A stretch of 64,000 nt of DNA from Phreatobacter oligotrophus (GCF_003046185.1 NZ_PZZL01000003.1:310001-374000); one strand, 5' to 3'; shown: positions 25,148-33,549, numbered from the stretch's first letter. Notes: generated by a model not told the origin, from the letters alone. Made by a program: numbers and translations.

Positions 25148-25150
25148 GGA

Positions 25151-25495
25151 TCAGGTCACATAGACCGGCCGCACCTCGACCGCGCCGGTGGCAGCGGCCG
25201 GGTTGCGGGCCGCCCATTCCAGCGCCGTGTCGATGTCCGGCACCTCGATGAGGTAGAAGCCGCCGAGCTGCTCCTTGGTCTCCGCATAGGGGCCGTCATG
25301 GATGTCCCGGCGGCCCTCCACGAGGCGGAGCGTGGTTGCGGTATGGGAGGACATCAGGGCCGCTCCACCGACCAGCACGCCCGCCTCGATCAGCGCCTTG
25401 GTGTAGGCGCCCCAGGCCGGCGCGTCCGGCTCGTTCTCCGGCAGCCGATCAACGAAACCATCAGGCTTCACGTAGTTCAGAATGGCAAAGCGCAT
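25151..25495 (-). CDS. DGPF/YciI-related protein partnered with the ECF sigma factor
   Basis: 114 aa. The family motif appears as DGPYAETKEQLGGFYLIEV at about residues 80-98. The start at 25495 has a GGGAGG site five bases upstream. It is three bases upstream of the sigma-factor start, so the pair is an operon. DGPF proteins are the usual target and neighbour of ECF42 sigma factors; their biochemical role is not settled. Confidence 0.87.
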   Translation of the reverse strand: MRFAILNYVKPDGFVDRLPENEPDAPAWGAYTKALIEAGVLVGGAALMSSHTATTLRLVEGRRDIHDGPYAETKEQLGGFYLIEVPDIDTALEWAARNPAAATGAVEVRPVYVT

Positions 25496-25506
25496 GAGAG
25501 CCTCCC

Positions 25507-26094
25507 TCACTGCCGGACGACGGGCATGAGCAGCGCGGTCGGCCGCCGCTCAGGCCTGCACATGTCATTGTCGCGCGGCCTGACGCCAAAGTAGAGACCG
25601 GCCGCGTCGACGGCGAGAAGGTCGTGATCCTCGTGGCAGACCGAGACCGGCTTCCAGCCCGCGCAGCCCTTGGCGGAGATGTCGACCTCGACATTCAGCG
25701 ACAGGCCGCAGGAGGCGAAGCCGAAGGCCTGGACGATGGCGGGATCATCGGTGAGCAGCGTCACCCGCTTCACGTCCTCCGAGAAGACCGCCTCGAAGGC
25801 GCCCTCGACGCTCATCGACGGCGCGCCGACCCGGTAGGGGCCGTCGGTGCGGAAGGAGAAGGTGCGGCGCTGCATCGCCGGGTCCAGCGCATGGGTGAAG
25901 ACGAGGCTCCAGCGCCCGTTCTCGAAGGTGAAGCGGCGGGTGCCGTAGCCGCCGTACCAGGGCTCGGGCGCCGAACTCGCATAGGTGCCGGACAGGCGTT
26001 CGAGCTCCGCGCGCGGACCAAAGCGGTCGCTGGCGAGAGTGGGAAGTGCGGCGAAGGCCAGCAGGCCGGCCGCACAGGCGAGGGGAAGATTCAT
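25507..26094 (-). CDS. Secreted hypothetical protein
   Basis: 195 aa beginning with a signal peptide (MNLPLACAAGLLAFAALPTLAS). The rest is soluble, with repeated short beta-like segments (RRFTFENGRWSLVFTHA; RRTFSFRTDGPYRVG) and four cysteines in the C-terminal half (residues about 144-184) that could form periplasmic disulfides. No family recognised. It sits 11 bases upstream of the DGPF gene on the same strand and may be part of that operon. Confidence 0.65.
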   Translation of the reverse strand: MNLPLACAAGLLAFAALPTLASDRFGPRAELERLSGTYASSAPEPWYGGYGTRRFTFENGRWSLVFTHALDPAMQRRTFSFRTDGPYRVGAPSMSVEGAFEAVFSEDVKRVTLLTDDPAIVQAFGFASCGLSLNVEVDISAKGCAGWKPVSVCHEDHDLLAVDAAGLYFGVRPRDNDMCRPERRPTALLMPVVRQ

Positions 26095-26232
26095 AAGGGC
26101 TCCATCAGGTGAGCGGAGGCTCACCACGAACCTCCTGCCCCCATGACGGACGGGCCCCTGCCCTTTCGACAGGCGGTGCAATTTTTCTTGTCCGGCAGCC
26201 TCACGCGGCCGGCGCGGACGCCCCGAGGTGCG

Positions 26233-26607
26233 TCACGCCAGCCCCACCAGCCGCCACAGCAGGGCAAGGCTCAGGAGCAGCATCGCGACCGAGGTGGACA
26301 GGTAGGCGAAGCGGTAGAAGGCCTCGGCGCGGGCCCTGGCGATCGCCCATTGCGCGATATCGCCATGCGGGCGCTGGTGCTCGTCGAGGATCATCCAGAC
26401 CTCGGTGCTCCGGAAGGGCTGGCCCGGAGCCCGCCAGGCTTTCAGGATCAGGATGAGCGCGGTGAGAAGGTAGGAGCCGCCGCCGAGCTTGAGGGCGGTG
26501 ACGGGATCATAGGCCAGCCCAAGCATGGTCATGACGATCCCGAGCGTCGCGAAACCGCACCCCCGGGCGGTGGAGACGTAGGCGGCCTGTCGAACCTGCG
26601 GAGACAT
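26233..26607 (-). CDS. Small membrane protein, unknown function
   Basis: 124 aa. Two N-terminal hydrophobic helices (GCGFATLGIVMTMLGLAYDP; YLLTALILILKAW) are followed by a polar loop with RSTEVWMILDEHQRPHGD and a C-terminal helix (STSVAMLLLSLALLWRLV). Start at 26607 (MSPQVRQAAY) is preferred over 26625. No family recognised. It is on the same strand as neighbouring small membrane proteins. Confidence 0.6.
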   Translation of the reverse strand: MSPQVRQAAYVSTARGCGFATLGIVMTMLGLAYDPVTALKLGGGSYLLTALILILKAWRAPGQPFRSTEVWMILDEHQRPHGDIAQWAIARARAEAFYRFAYLSTSVAMLLLSLALLWRLVGLA

Positions 26608-26705
26608 GCGAGCAACTCCGAGCATGTGGCGGAATGACGCACCACGCTAGCAGATGCTCCAGAAGGATCGAGAGGGGGACATCGCTCTCACAGGCTGTTG
26701 AATGG

Positions 26706-26730
26706 CGGGTTTGCATGGCTTGCAACCCCG
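26706..26730 (-). terminator. Inverted repeat after the 119-aa membrane gene
   Basis: CGGGTTTGCA-TGGCT-TGCAACCCCG pairs 9 of 10 bases. It lies 15 bases past the stop of the 26745-27104 gene. No T-run follows on the minus strand, so terminator function is tentative. Confidence 0.35.
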
Positions 26731-26744
26731 CGGAAGGACCTGCC

Positions 26745-27104
26745 CTAGAGCGCGCTGAACGCCCGCAGGACGGCCGGGAGGGAGAGGATCGCCAGGGTCG
26801 AGACCCAGATCCACAGCGACAGGGTGTTGGTCCGCCCGCCATTGGCAAACCGCTCGTAGAGCGCCGCCGGCACCCCCGCCAGCATGATCGTGAAGGTCGA
26901 GGTGATGAGGCTGGCGAAGAGCAGGATGAACGGCGCGGAGACCGGCAGGAAGGTCGAGGGATACCAGAAGGCATGCACCAGGAAGACGAAGCCGGTGAAG
27001 GGCGAGAAGATGCCGTTGAGGATGCCGAGGCCGAGGATGCCAAACAGGAAGGGCTCGGCGAGAACCACGGGGGCGTCCTGGTTGTCGGTCGGGTTGCTGG
27101 CCAT
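26745..27104 (-). CDS. Membrane protein, unknown function (119 aa)
   Basis: Four hydrophobic helices: LFGILGLGILNGIFSP, FVFLVHAFWYPSTFLP, PFILLFASLITSTFTIMLAG and LWIWVSTLAILSLPAVLRAF. It begins with a short polar N-terminus (MASNPTDNQDAP). It starts five bases after the stop of the 103-aa membrane gene, so the two are co-translated. Function unknown. Confidence 0.65.
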   Translation of the reverse strand: MASNPTDNQDAPVVLAEPFLFGILGLGILNGIFSPFTGFVFLVHAFWYPSTFLPVSAPFILLFASLITSTFTIMLAGVPAALYERFANGGRTNTLSLWIWVSTLAILSLPAVLRAFSAL

Positions 27105-27109
27105 GGCGG

Positions 27110-27421
27110 TTACCCCGCGATCCGTGGGGCAAGGCCCCAGCGCGCCATCTCGAAGAACAGGAAGATTCGGAACGCCAGGGTCCAGAGGATGGCGAAGAGA
27201 ATGACCACCTGCAGCGGCACGGCGCCGGGCGTGATGGCCCGAACCGGACGCACCGCGAGGTCCGAGGTCCAGACGAAGCCGCGCCAGATGTAGTTGTCCC
27301 AGGTCGGCGGCACGAAGAGGCCGAGGACGAACCGCCCGAGGCAGGCATACATCACCAGCGCCAGCACATAGTTCGGCACGTGGAAGTACCAGTACTGGAA
27401 GAACGAGGAGGCGGCGTCCAC
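27110..27421 (-). CDS. Membrane protein, weakly YggT-like (103 aa)
   Basis: Two hydrophobic stretches (YVLALVMYACLGRFVLGLFV; PLQVVILFAILWTLAFRIFLFFEM) flank a loop DLAVRPVRAITPGAVP that recalls the RP(I/V)RRxxP motif of YggT proteins. Start is GTG at 27421 with GGAGAG five bases upstream. It is first in a two-gene unit with the 119-aa membrane protein and lies downstream of the symporter. YggT assignment is tentative. Confidence 0.6.
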   Translation of the reverse strand: MDAASSFFQYWYFHVPNYVLALVMYACLGRFVLGLFVPPTWDNYIWRGFVWTSDLAVRPVRAITPGAVPLQVVILFAILWTLAFRIFLFFEMARWGLAPRIAG

Positions 27422-27518
27422 GCGAACTCTCCGTGATGGCGGGACCAGCCCCTGCCCTGATCGTCAGGGTCGGACCGCGCCGGCCCCTGCGTCAAGCAGG
27501 ACGGCCGGCGCGCCGACA

Positions 27519-27546
27519 AGAAACGGGGACCCGTCGGGCCCCCGTT
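27519..27546 (-). terminator. Intrinsic terminator of the symporter operon
   Basis: On the minus strand AACGGGG pairs with CCCCGTT (plus-strand 27522-27528/27540-27546), with an inner GCCCGACGGGT extension, followed by TTTCTT. It lies 24 bases past the symporter stop. Confidence 0.65.
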
Positions 27547-27570
27547 CCGATGCTGTGGGATGGGGCGCCG

Positions 27571-29622
27571 TCAGTGACCGACGGCGGCGCCCTTCTCCTG
27601 CATGACCACGGCGCCCTTCGGACGACGGATCTCGTCGATGAAGTTCTGCATCTCCTGCGACGGCTCCTTGGTGAACTTGGACACAGCCCAGATCACGAGG
27701 AAGCCCAGCGGCAGGCCGAACAGGCCCGACGAGATGCCACGCACGCCCCACCAGTTGGCAACGACCTGCGCGGTGCGGTCGAGAGCCGCCCAGTTGGCCG
27801 CCGTCGCCGACGCCGCATAGGCTGCCTTGGCCGCCTCATAGGCCTGGTACTGCGCGGCGGTCGCGATCGAGAGACCCTTCCAGGTCTCGTAGAAGGCGGG
27901 CGCGTAGTAGCGGGTGCCGACGAGGTAGTAGAGCGTGATGCCGAAGCCCACGACGATGCCCCAGATCGCGCCCTGCGTCGTCGCCTTCTTCCACCAGACG
28001 CCGAGGATCAGCGCGGGGAAGAAGCCGGCTGCCGCCAGCGAGAAGGCCCAGGCGACCATGGCGACGATGTCGGCCGGCCTGAACGAGGCGACATAGGCGG
28101 CTGCGATGGCGACGATGATGAGGAGCACGCGAGCGACAACCAGGCGCTTCTCGGTCGAGGCGTTCTGGTCGATCATCTTGTAGTAGACGTCGTGCGACAG
28201 GGCGTTCGCCATGGCGAGCAGCAGGCCGTCGGCGGTCGAGAGAGCCGCCGCGAGGCCACCGGCCGCCACGAGACCGGCGATCACATAGGGCAGGCCGGCG
28301 ATCTCCGGGGTGGAGATCACGATGGCGTCTGCCTGGATGCCGAAGTGGCGGAGCTGGATCGTCGGGTTGAACGAAGCCACGTCACCGGTGTGCTGCATCA
28401 CGCGGGCGCAGGCCGTGCGGACCGCCTCCAGCGTGGTCGCGTCGACACCGCAGATCTGGATCAGGCCCACGCGGCCGTAGGAGCGGATCCAGCTCAGGTT
28501 CTCGGCGGAGAACAGCGTCGCGAGGTTCTGACCGACGACGTTGTTGTACACCTCCATCTTCGCGAAGGCGGCATAGGCCGGCGCCGTGAAGTACAGGATG
28601 AAGATGAACAGCAGCGACCAGCCGACCGACTTGCGGGCTTCACGCACCGAGGGGGTGGTGAAGAAGCGCATGAGGACGTGCGGCAGGGACGCCGTGCCGA
28701 CCATGAGGCAGAGGATGAGGCCGAAATAGTTGACGTACTCGACCCACAGCGCCGCGCCCGAGAGGGCCGGGTTGCCGAAGGACGGGTTGATGTAGCCAAC
28801 CGCCGGGACGACCACGTCGCCGGCCGCCCGGAGCGCCGCTTCCTTGGCGGCGATCTGGGAGAGCACGTCGCCATAGGTGAGCTGCGGGATCGGGATGCCG
28901 TACTTCTGGGCCGACAGGATCACCACCGGGATGAGGTAGGCGATGATCAGCACGATGTACTGGGCCACCTGGGTCCAGGTCACCGCGCGCATGCCGCCGA
29001 GCATGGAGCAGACGAGAATGCCGACGAGGCCGACATAGACGGCCACGACATAGTCCATGTTCAGGAGGCGGGCGCCGATGAGGCCGGTGCCGACGATCTG
29101 CGCCACCACATAGGTGAAGGAGCAGCTCATCAGCACGATGATCGCGAGCGTCCGCGCCACCTTGCCGCCGTAGCGGAAGGAGAAGAAGTCCGGGATCGTG
29201 TAGGCGCCGAACTTGCGCAGGAACGGCGCGATCAGCGTCGCCACCAGCACGAAGCCGCCGGTCCAGCCGAGGATGAAGGCGAGGCCGTTATAGCCGAGCA
29301 GGTAGAGCGAGCCGGCCATGCCGATGAACGAGGCCGCCGACATCCAGTCGGCCGCGGTCGCCATGCCGTTGTAGAGCGCGGGGACCTTGCGGCCCGCCAC
29401 GTAGTACTCCGAGACCTCCGCGGTGCGCGAGAGGATGCCGATGGCGGCATAGACGCCGATCGTCAGGGCGACGAAGGCGTAGCCGATCCAGGGCTTGGGC
29501 ATGCCGACCTGTTCCAGGATCGCCAGCAGGACGACGCAGCCGAGGAAGGACAGGGTGTAGAGGGAATAGACGCGACCAAGGTTGGAGAGAAAGTCGCGAC
29601 CGTCGGACTGAGCAACTGACAT
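27571..29622 (-). CDS. Sodium:solute symporter, VC_2705-type (ActP-like), large subunit
   Basis: 683 aa with about 13-14 membrane helices and SSS-family motifs (ADWMSAASFIGMAGSLYLLG; GMRAVTWTQVAQYIVL; ALSTADGLLLAMANALSHDVY). A roughly 110-residue soluble insertion (about residues 360-430, including FNPTIQLRHFGIQ) distinguishes the VC_2705 group from plain ActP. It imports a small monocarboxylate such as acetate or lactate with Na+. It follows the DUF4212 small-subunit gene by 15 bases. Confidence 0.92.
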   Translation of the reverse strand: MSVAQSDGRDFLSNLGRVYSLYTLSFLGCVVLLAILEQVGMPKPWIGYAFVALTIGVYAAIGILSRTAEVSEYYVAGRKVPALYNGMATAADWMSAASFIGMAGSLYLLGYNGLAFILGWTGGFVLVATLIAPFLRKFGAYTIPDFFSFRYGGKVARTLAIIVLMSCSFTYVVAQIVGTGLIGARLLNMDYVVAVYVGLVGILVCSMLGGMRAVTWTQVAQYIVLIIAYLIPVVILSAQKYGIPIPQLTYGDVLSQIAAKEAALRAAGDVVVPAVGYINPSFGNPALSGAALWVEYVNYFGLILCLMVGTASLPHVLMRFFTTPSVREARKSVGWSLLFIFILYFTAPAYAAFAKMEVYNNVVGQNLATLFSAENLSWIRSYGRVGLIQICGVDATTLEAVRTACARVMQHTGDVASFNPTIQLRHFGIQADAIVISTPEIAGLPYVIAGLVAAGGLAAALSTADGLLLAMANALSHDVYYKMIDQNASTEKRLVVARVLLIIVAIAAAYVASFRPADIVAMVAWAFSLAAAGFFPALILGVWWKKATTQGAIWGIVVGFGITLYYLVGTRYYAPAFYETWKGLSIATAAQYQAYEAAKAAYAASATAANWAALDRTAQVVANWWGVRGISSGLFGLPLGFLVIWAVSKFTKEPSQEMQNFIDEIRRPKGAVVMQEKGAAVGH

Positions 29623-29637
29623 TGTTCGCCCCCCGCC

Positions 29638-29922
29638 TCAGTCTTCCGACACGCCGAACTCCTGATCGATCTTTTCCTGCTTGTTGCAGAACCAGAAGAT
29701 CAGGATGACGAAGACGACGAGAGAGCCCTGCGCGGCCATGTAGTAGCCGAGCGGGAACTTCAGGATCGGGATGGAAATGCCGTTCAGTGCCGGTGCGAAA
29801 AAGTGCACGAAGAACGAAAAGAAGGCCCAGATGCCCACTGCCGTGAACGTCAGTTTCTGGGTGGCCTTCCAATAGCCCACGTCATCGGGCTTCTGCGCTG
29901 GATCGTCGGGCGCTTGCGCCAT
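29638..29922 (-). CDS. DUF4212 sodium/solute symporter small subunit
   Basis: 94 aa. A polar N-terminus is followed by YWKATQKLTFTAVGIWAFFSFFVHFFAPALN and a second helix (PLGYYMAAQGSLVVFVILIFWFCNKQEKIDQEF), the standard DUF4212 pattern. It forms a two-subunit symporter with the next gene. Confidence 0.93.
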   Translation of the reverse strand: MAQAPDDPAQKPDDVGYWKATQKLTFTAVGIWAFFSFFVHFFAPALNGISIPILKFPLGYYMAAQGSLVVFVILIFWFCNKQEKIDQEFGVSED

Positions 29923-30368
29923 GCTTTACCCTCCTTGTGCCCCTGGGGCATTGCGACCGCCGGACGACGGCCTCATGCGATGCACCTCCCGAGCGCCCGC
30001 CTGCGTGCTCTCCGGCACACTTGTCGACGCAGCACCGCGCCCGGTGTCAAGTTGAACTGACACTCAGGCGTGACTTCTGAAGTTCTTCCGCTCGTCGTTG
30101 CTGCTTTGCACAAAAGGCGAAAGCAACGCGACGGGCGCTCGACGAAAAAACGGTAAACACCACCCTACCGCCGACAATGCGACGAAAGTCGAATATGGCT
30201 GCGGCGAATGGCAGCGCCCCATCGCAAATCGCGGCTTTTGACACCGCACGATCAGGCGTCAAAACGCCGCAGACTGCGTCATTTTGCCCGTTTTCGGCGG
30301 GTTCGCGTGACCTTCGGTGGCCGCGGCGGAGCCGGCTGATATAGTCAGCCGCACAGGGGGAACATGCC
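29923..30368. other. Intergenic region between divergent genes, relatively AT-rich
   Basis: 446 bases without a supported gene; base composition is visibly lower in GC than the flanks around 30060-30300. It must hold the symporter promoter (leftward) and the promoter of the 207-aa gene (rightward). GGCTGA-TATAG-TCAGCC at 30334-30350 is an inverted repeat that contains a TATAGT -10-like hexamer, about 19 bases from the rightward start codon. Nothing else recognised. Confidence 0.5.
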
Positions 30369-30992
30369 ATGGGACTGCTCGATGCCATCCTTGGCCGCCA
30401 GAAGAAAATCGCGTCGTGGTCAGGCCTCGAAGACTTCATCGACGCCCGCGCAGCCTTTCTCGTCAATCGATCGATGTATGAATACAGCCGCGCCCGGGCC
30501 GGAATCCTTGCGGAGAAGCTGTTTCGCGAACAGTCCTTCAAGGATGCCATCGAGGAGGGCCGGTGGCGGGCCTTTCCCCTGAGCGTCTCGAACGTGCTGG
30601 AGTTGGTCGACGGCCATCTGCGCAGCGCGGCGGCCGGCCGGGAGCCGGCGCTGCTCGACGCGCTGATTGCCGCGGGGCGGAACGTGCTCGGCCGTTATCC
30701 CTGCCCGGCCGGCGTCGATCCGGAATGGTGGGGCCAGCGGGCCGACGGAGTGGAGACCAGCCTGCGCCGCGCGGCGCTGGCCGAGCCGAAGGCGCCACAG
30801 GACATCTGCAAGGCGACCTTCGACGAGATCTTCGCGCTCGTCCCCATTCATCCCGACCTGATGAAACTCGACCGCGAGGTCGTCCTCAACCACATGCGAG
30901 GCATGATGGTGAACATGGCCGGCGAGGCCGAGGCTCTCCTCGATCGCCGCGCCCTCGCCGGCGCGCTGGCCACCGGTCCGGCGCCGCACTGA
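30369..30992 (+). CDS. Conserved hypothetical cytoplasmic protein (207 aa)
   Basis: Soluble, mostly helical, starting MGLLDAILGRQKKIASWSGLEDFI. Central region EDFIDARAAFLVNRSMYEYSRARAGILAEKLF and a Trp-rich segment RWRAFPLSVSNVLELVDGHL are distinctive. A late PAGVDPEWWGQRADGVE motif precedes a helical C-terminus. No signal peptide or membrane helix. I believe it is a conserved hypothetical of Rhizobiales but do not recognise a function. It is monocistronic. Confidence 0.7.
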   Translation: MGLLDAILGRQKKIASWSGLEDFIDARAAFLVNRSMYEYSRARAGILAEKLFREQSFKDAIEEGRWRAFPLSVSNVLELVDGHLRSAAAGREPALLDALIAAGRNVLGRYPCPAGVDPEWWGQRADGVETSLRRAALAEPKAPQDICKATFDEIFALVPIHPDLMKLDREVVLNHMRGMMVNMAGEAEALLDRRALAGALATGPAPH

Positions 30993-31084
30993 GGGAGGCG
31001 TGTTTCCGGCGGCCGATGCGACAAAGTGCGCGGATCGGTTTCATACTTTCTGTTGAGACCAGGAGCGACATCCGCATCATGGGC

Positions 31085-31163
31085 CTGCCGAAGCAGCCAG
31101 CTCCCACTAGGTGGCTGCCGGCTCCCAACTTTCGGGCCCGCGGAGACCATCCGCGGGCCTTTT
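31085..31163 (+). ncRNA. Candidate trans-acting small RNA with two CTCCC motifs and intrinsic terminator
   Basis: An orphan intergenic unit. A 7-bp stem GCAGCCA/TGGCTGC (31093-31099/31112-31118) presents a 12-base loop containing GCTCCCAC. A single-stranded linker then holds GCTCCCAAC (31121-31129). It ends in a strong terminator, GGCCCGCGGA-GACCA-TCCGCGGGCC followed by TTTT (31135-31163). A -35-like TTGAGA at 31053-31058 lies about 30 bases upstream of the 5' end. Exposed CUCCC repeats are anti-Shine-Dalgarno motifs typical of alphaproteobacterial AbcR-type Hfq-dependent sRNAs. Exact ends are estimated. Confidence 0.55.
31135..31163 (+). terminator. Strong intrinsic terminator
   Basis: A perfect 10-bp stem GGCCCGCGGA/TCCGCGGGCC with loop GACCA, followed by TTTT. 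It is 142 bases past the 207-aa gene's stop, and fits best as the 3' end of the small RNA candidate; it could also end a read-through transcript from that gene. Confidence 0.8.
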
Positions 31164-31349
31164 CTCGTCCCGCTCGAACTTCGGCCGGCCGGCCCCGTCG
31201 GATGATGAGCTCGCCCTCGCGAGACGCATCGGAAACGCAGAATCGCCGCGGTAGCGCGGTCGCGAAACGCTGACCGGCCAGAAGACATGCCGATGGGCCG
31301 GCTCATCCGGTCCACCGCGATGGTCTCAAACGCTGCAAACGGGCGCATG

Positions 31350-31763
31350 ATGAAGACAGTTTTTGCCTGCAAGGTCATCGCCGCGGCCTGCCTTGTCGCT
31401 GCGACGGGCATCATGGCGGCGGCCGCCGCCGAACGCTTGCCACGGTCGTTCCACGGCACATGGGCTTCGGATCTCGCCCAGTGCGCGGAAACGGGCGAAC
31501 TCACCCCGACGCGCATCGATGGCCGGTCCATCCTCCAGTACGAAAGCGGCTGGAGCATCCGGACCTGGACGCGGCGCGGCAACGTCTGGGTCGGTCGCGG
31601 ACGCGCATTCGACGATCAGGACAGCACGCCGGCCACCGTCCGGTTGCGCCTGCGCGCCGACGGCACGCTCAACTTCGATTCCACAGGATCGGGCCCCATG
31701 CCGGACGAGGCGGGGTGGGTGCGATGCCCGGCGGAGACCGGCTCGTCCAGCGCGACGCGGTAG
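31350..31763 (+). CDS. Secreted hypothetical protein (about 137 aa)
   Basis: Signal peptide MKTVFACKVIAAACLVAATGIMAAAAA, then a small soluble domain with FHGTWASDLAQCAETGELTPTRIDGRSILQYESGWSI and WVRCPAE near the end. This resembles a single small beta-barrel with one cysteine pair. Either of two adjacent ATGs (31347, 31350) could start it. No family recognised. Confidence 0.6.
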   Translation: MKTVFACKVIAAACLVAATGIMAAAAAERLPRSFHGTWASDLAQCAETGELTPTRIDGRSILQYESGWSIRTWTRRGNVWVGRGRAFDDQDSTPATVRLRLRADGTLNFDSTGSGPMPDEAGWVRCPAETGSSSATR

Positions 31764-31876
31764 CATGCCGGCGCGTCCCGGTGAGCCGCTAGCGGTCAGG
31801 ACGCTGCCAGCCCGAAGGCTCGCCACGAAGGGCCCGCCGCGACCATGCGGCTGGCCCCCCGTGAACAGGCGCGCGA

Positions 31877-33139
31877 TCAGGCGTTGGGCCGTGCCGTCGC
31901 CAGCGCGCTGACGGCCTCGGCCGTAGCGGCCGACAAGGTCCACCCCAGATGCCCGTGGCCCGTGTTATAGAGCACGCGCGGGTTCCGGCCCCGCGTCACC
32001 CGCGGCATCATGTCGGGCATCATCGGGCGGAGACCCGCCCACGGCACCGCCTGCCGCGTGCTCATGCCGGGGAAGTGGCGCCGGCACCAGGCGACCAGCG
32101 GGGCGATGCGTTCGGCCCGGATGTCGCGGTTATAGCCGTTGAACTCGGCGGTGCCCGCGACGCGGAACCGGGTGCGGCCGAGCCGGCTGGTGACGATCTT
32201 GGCCTTGTCGTCGAGCAGGCTGACCCAGGGCGCCGCCTCCTGGTCGGCGGCCTCCGGCAGATGGACCGTGATGGAATAGCCCTTGACCGGATAGACATTG
32301 ATGCGGTCGCCGAAGCCGCGGGCGACCTCCCGGCTCAGCACGCCGGCGCAGACCACGACCTTGTCAAAACGCAGGGTCTCGGCGGCCGCCGGGGCGCCGT
32401 CCGCCACCGGCTCGGTGGAGCGGACGGTGAGGCTGACATGATCCTCCAGGGCCTCGGTCGCCAGGACCTCGGTGGAGAAGCGCATCGCGACGCCGCGCCG
32501 CTCGCAGGCCTCGGCGAGGCCGATGGTGAACTTGTGGATGTCGCCGGTGAAGTCGGAGGGCGTGTAGAAGCCGCCATGGAACTGGCCCCGCAGCGCCGGC
32601 TCGATGGACCGGATCTCCGCCGGCGTCACCGCATGGCGCGCAAGGCCCCCGCGGGCGAGGAGCGCCGTGACCCGCGCCGCCGCGTCGAAGTCGGCCTTCG
32701 ACTGGTAGAAATGCAGGATGCCGCGATCCTCGCAGTCGAAATCGATGCCCTCCTCGGCGGCCATCTGCCGGAGGTGGGCGCGGGCCTCGATGGCGAGCCG
32801 CGCCGTGGTGATGGTGTTGTCCTCATGCGCCGGGATGGCGGCGAGGAATTCGCCCATCCAGCTGATCTTGTGCCAGGAGGGCTTGGGGTTCACCAGCAGC
32901 GGCGCGCCCGGCGACATCATCCATTTCAGGCCCTTGAGCACCGTGCCCCAGCTGTTCCACACTTCCGCATTGGAGGCGGAGAGCTGGCCGCCATTGGCGA
33001 AGGAGGTCTCCATCGCGGCATAGGGGTGGCGGTCGAAGAGGGTGACGCGGCAGCCGCGGCGGGCGAGGCTATAGGCGGTGGTCACGCCGGTGATGCCGCC
33101 GCCGATGACGGCGACGTTGATCGTGTCTGAGGTGGGCAT
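31877..33139 (-). CDS. dadA: D-amino acid dehydrogenase (DadA-like FAD oxidoreductase)
   Basis: 420 aa. An N-terminal Rossmann FAD motif VIGGGITGVTTAYSLARRGCRVTLFDR (about residues 10-36) is followed by the DAO fold. The C-terminal GLRPMMPDMMPRV and NTGHGHLGWTLS motifs are diagnostic for DadA. It oxidatively deaminates D-amino acids to 2-oxo acids, donating electrons to the respiratory chain. The start at 33139 follows a GGAAGGAG site. It is preceded by a tandem glycine riboswitch, so glycine should control expression; glycine or D-alanine as substrate is plausible. No alanine racemase gene is adjacent. Confidence 0.88.
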   Translation of the reverse strand: MPTSDTINVAVIGGGITGVTTAYSLARRGCRVTLFDRHPYAAMETSFANGGQLSASNAEVWNSWGTVLKGLKWMMSPGAPLLVNPKPSWHKISWMGEFLAAIPAHEDNTITTARLAIEARAHLRQMAAEEGIDFDCEDRGILHFYQSKADFDAAARVTALLARGGLARHAVTPAEIRSIEPALRGQFHGGFYTPSDFTGDIHKFTIGLAEACERRGVAMRFSTEVLATEALEDHVSLTVRSTEPVADGAPAAAETLRFDKVVVCAGVLSREVARGFGDRINVYPVKGYSITVHLPEAADQEAAPWVSLLDDKAKIVTSRLGRTRFRVAGTAEFNGYNRDIRAERIAPLVAWCRRHFPGMSTRQAVPWAGLRPMMPDMMPRVTRGRNPRVLYNTGHGHLGWTLSAATAEAVSALATARPNA

Positions 33140-33173
33140 AGCGGGTCTCCTTCCGCGCACGGCGGATCGAAGC

Positions 33174-33364
33174 CCCCTCTGTCATTGGCCTGAGAGCATC
33201 CCGCGGGGCCGGTCATCGGACCTGCGGTTACACCATCGGCGGGAGCTGCTGCTCCACTTTTCAGAGTCACGTTTCGGCGCGGTCTGTTTGCCTGAGAGTT
33301 TCCGGGGCGGTTGCTCCTTCGGCGCCGCGGCAGGTGAAACCCCCGCGAACTCTTCCGCGGTCAT
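33174..33364 (-). promoter_or_regulatory. Tandem glycine riboswitch upstream of dadA
   Basis: On the minus strand two gcvT-type aptamers lie in series. The first has GCGCCGAAGGAGCAACC and then GAAACTCTCAGGCAAACAG. A short linker GACTCTG opens the second, which has CCGCCGATGGTGTAACC and GATGCTCTCAGGCC, with CTCTG pairing to CAGAG to close P1. Both aptamers keep the conserved CTCTCAGG element. The region ends about 35 bases before the dadA start, leaving room for ribosome-site control (GGAAGGAG). Confidence 0.88.
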
Positions 33365-33549
33365 GAGGGTAGAGCCTTCCCGGCATTCGTCAAGATCGGG
33401 AGACGCGGGACGGCACGCCACCGGGGCGCCAGGCTCCGGCGGCTCTGTTGCGCGGCCCCTGCCCGGCCGCATCGGCTGCCTCTCTTCTTCGACGGGGCCT
33501 GAAACCGGTGGTGAAGCATGGCCGGCCTCGCCGCGCGCGGCCGCCGCGA

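Noticed and set aside
30047-30550. A 167-aa minus-strand frame in the AT-richer intergenic region
   Set aside because: It extends into the opposite strand of the 207-aa gene, lacks a ribosome site and any recognisable pattern.
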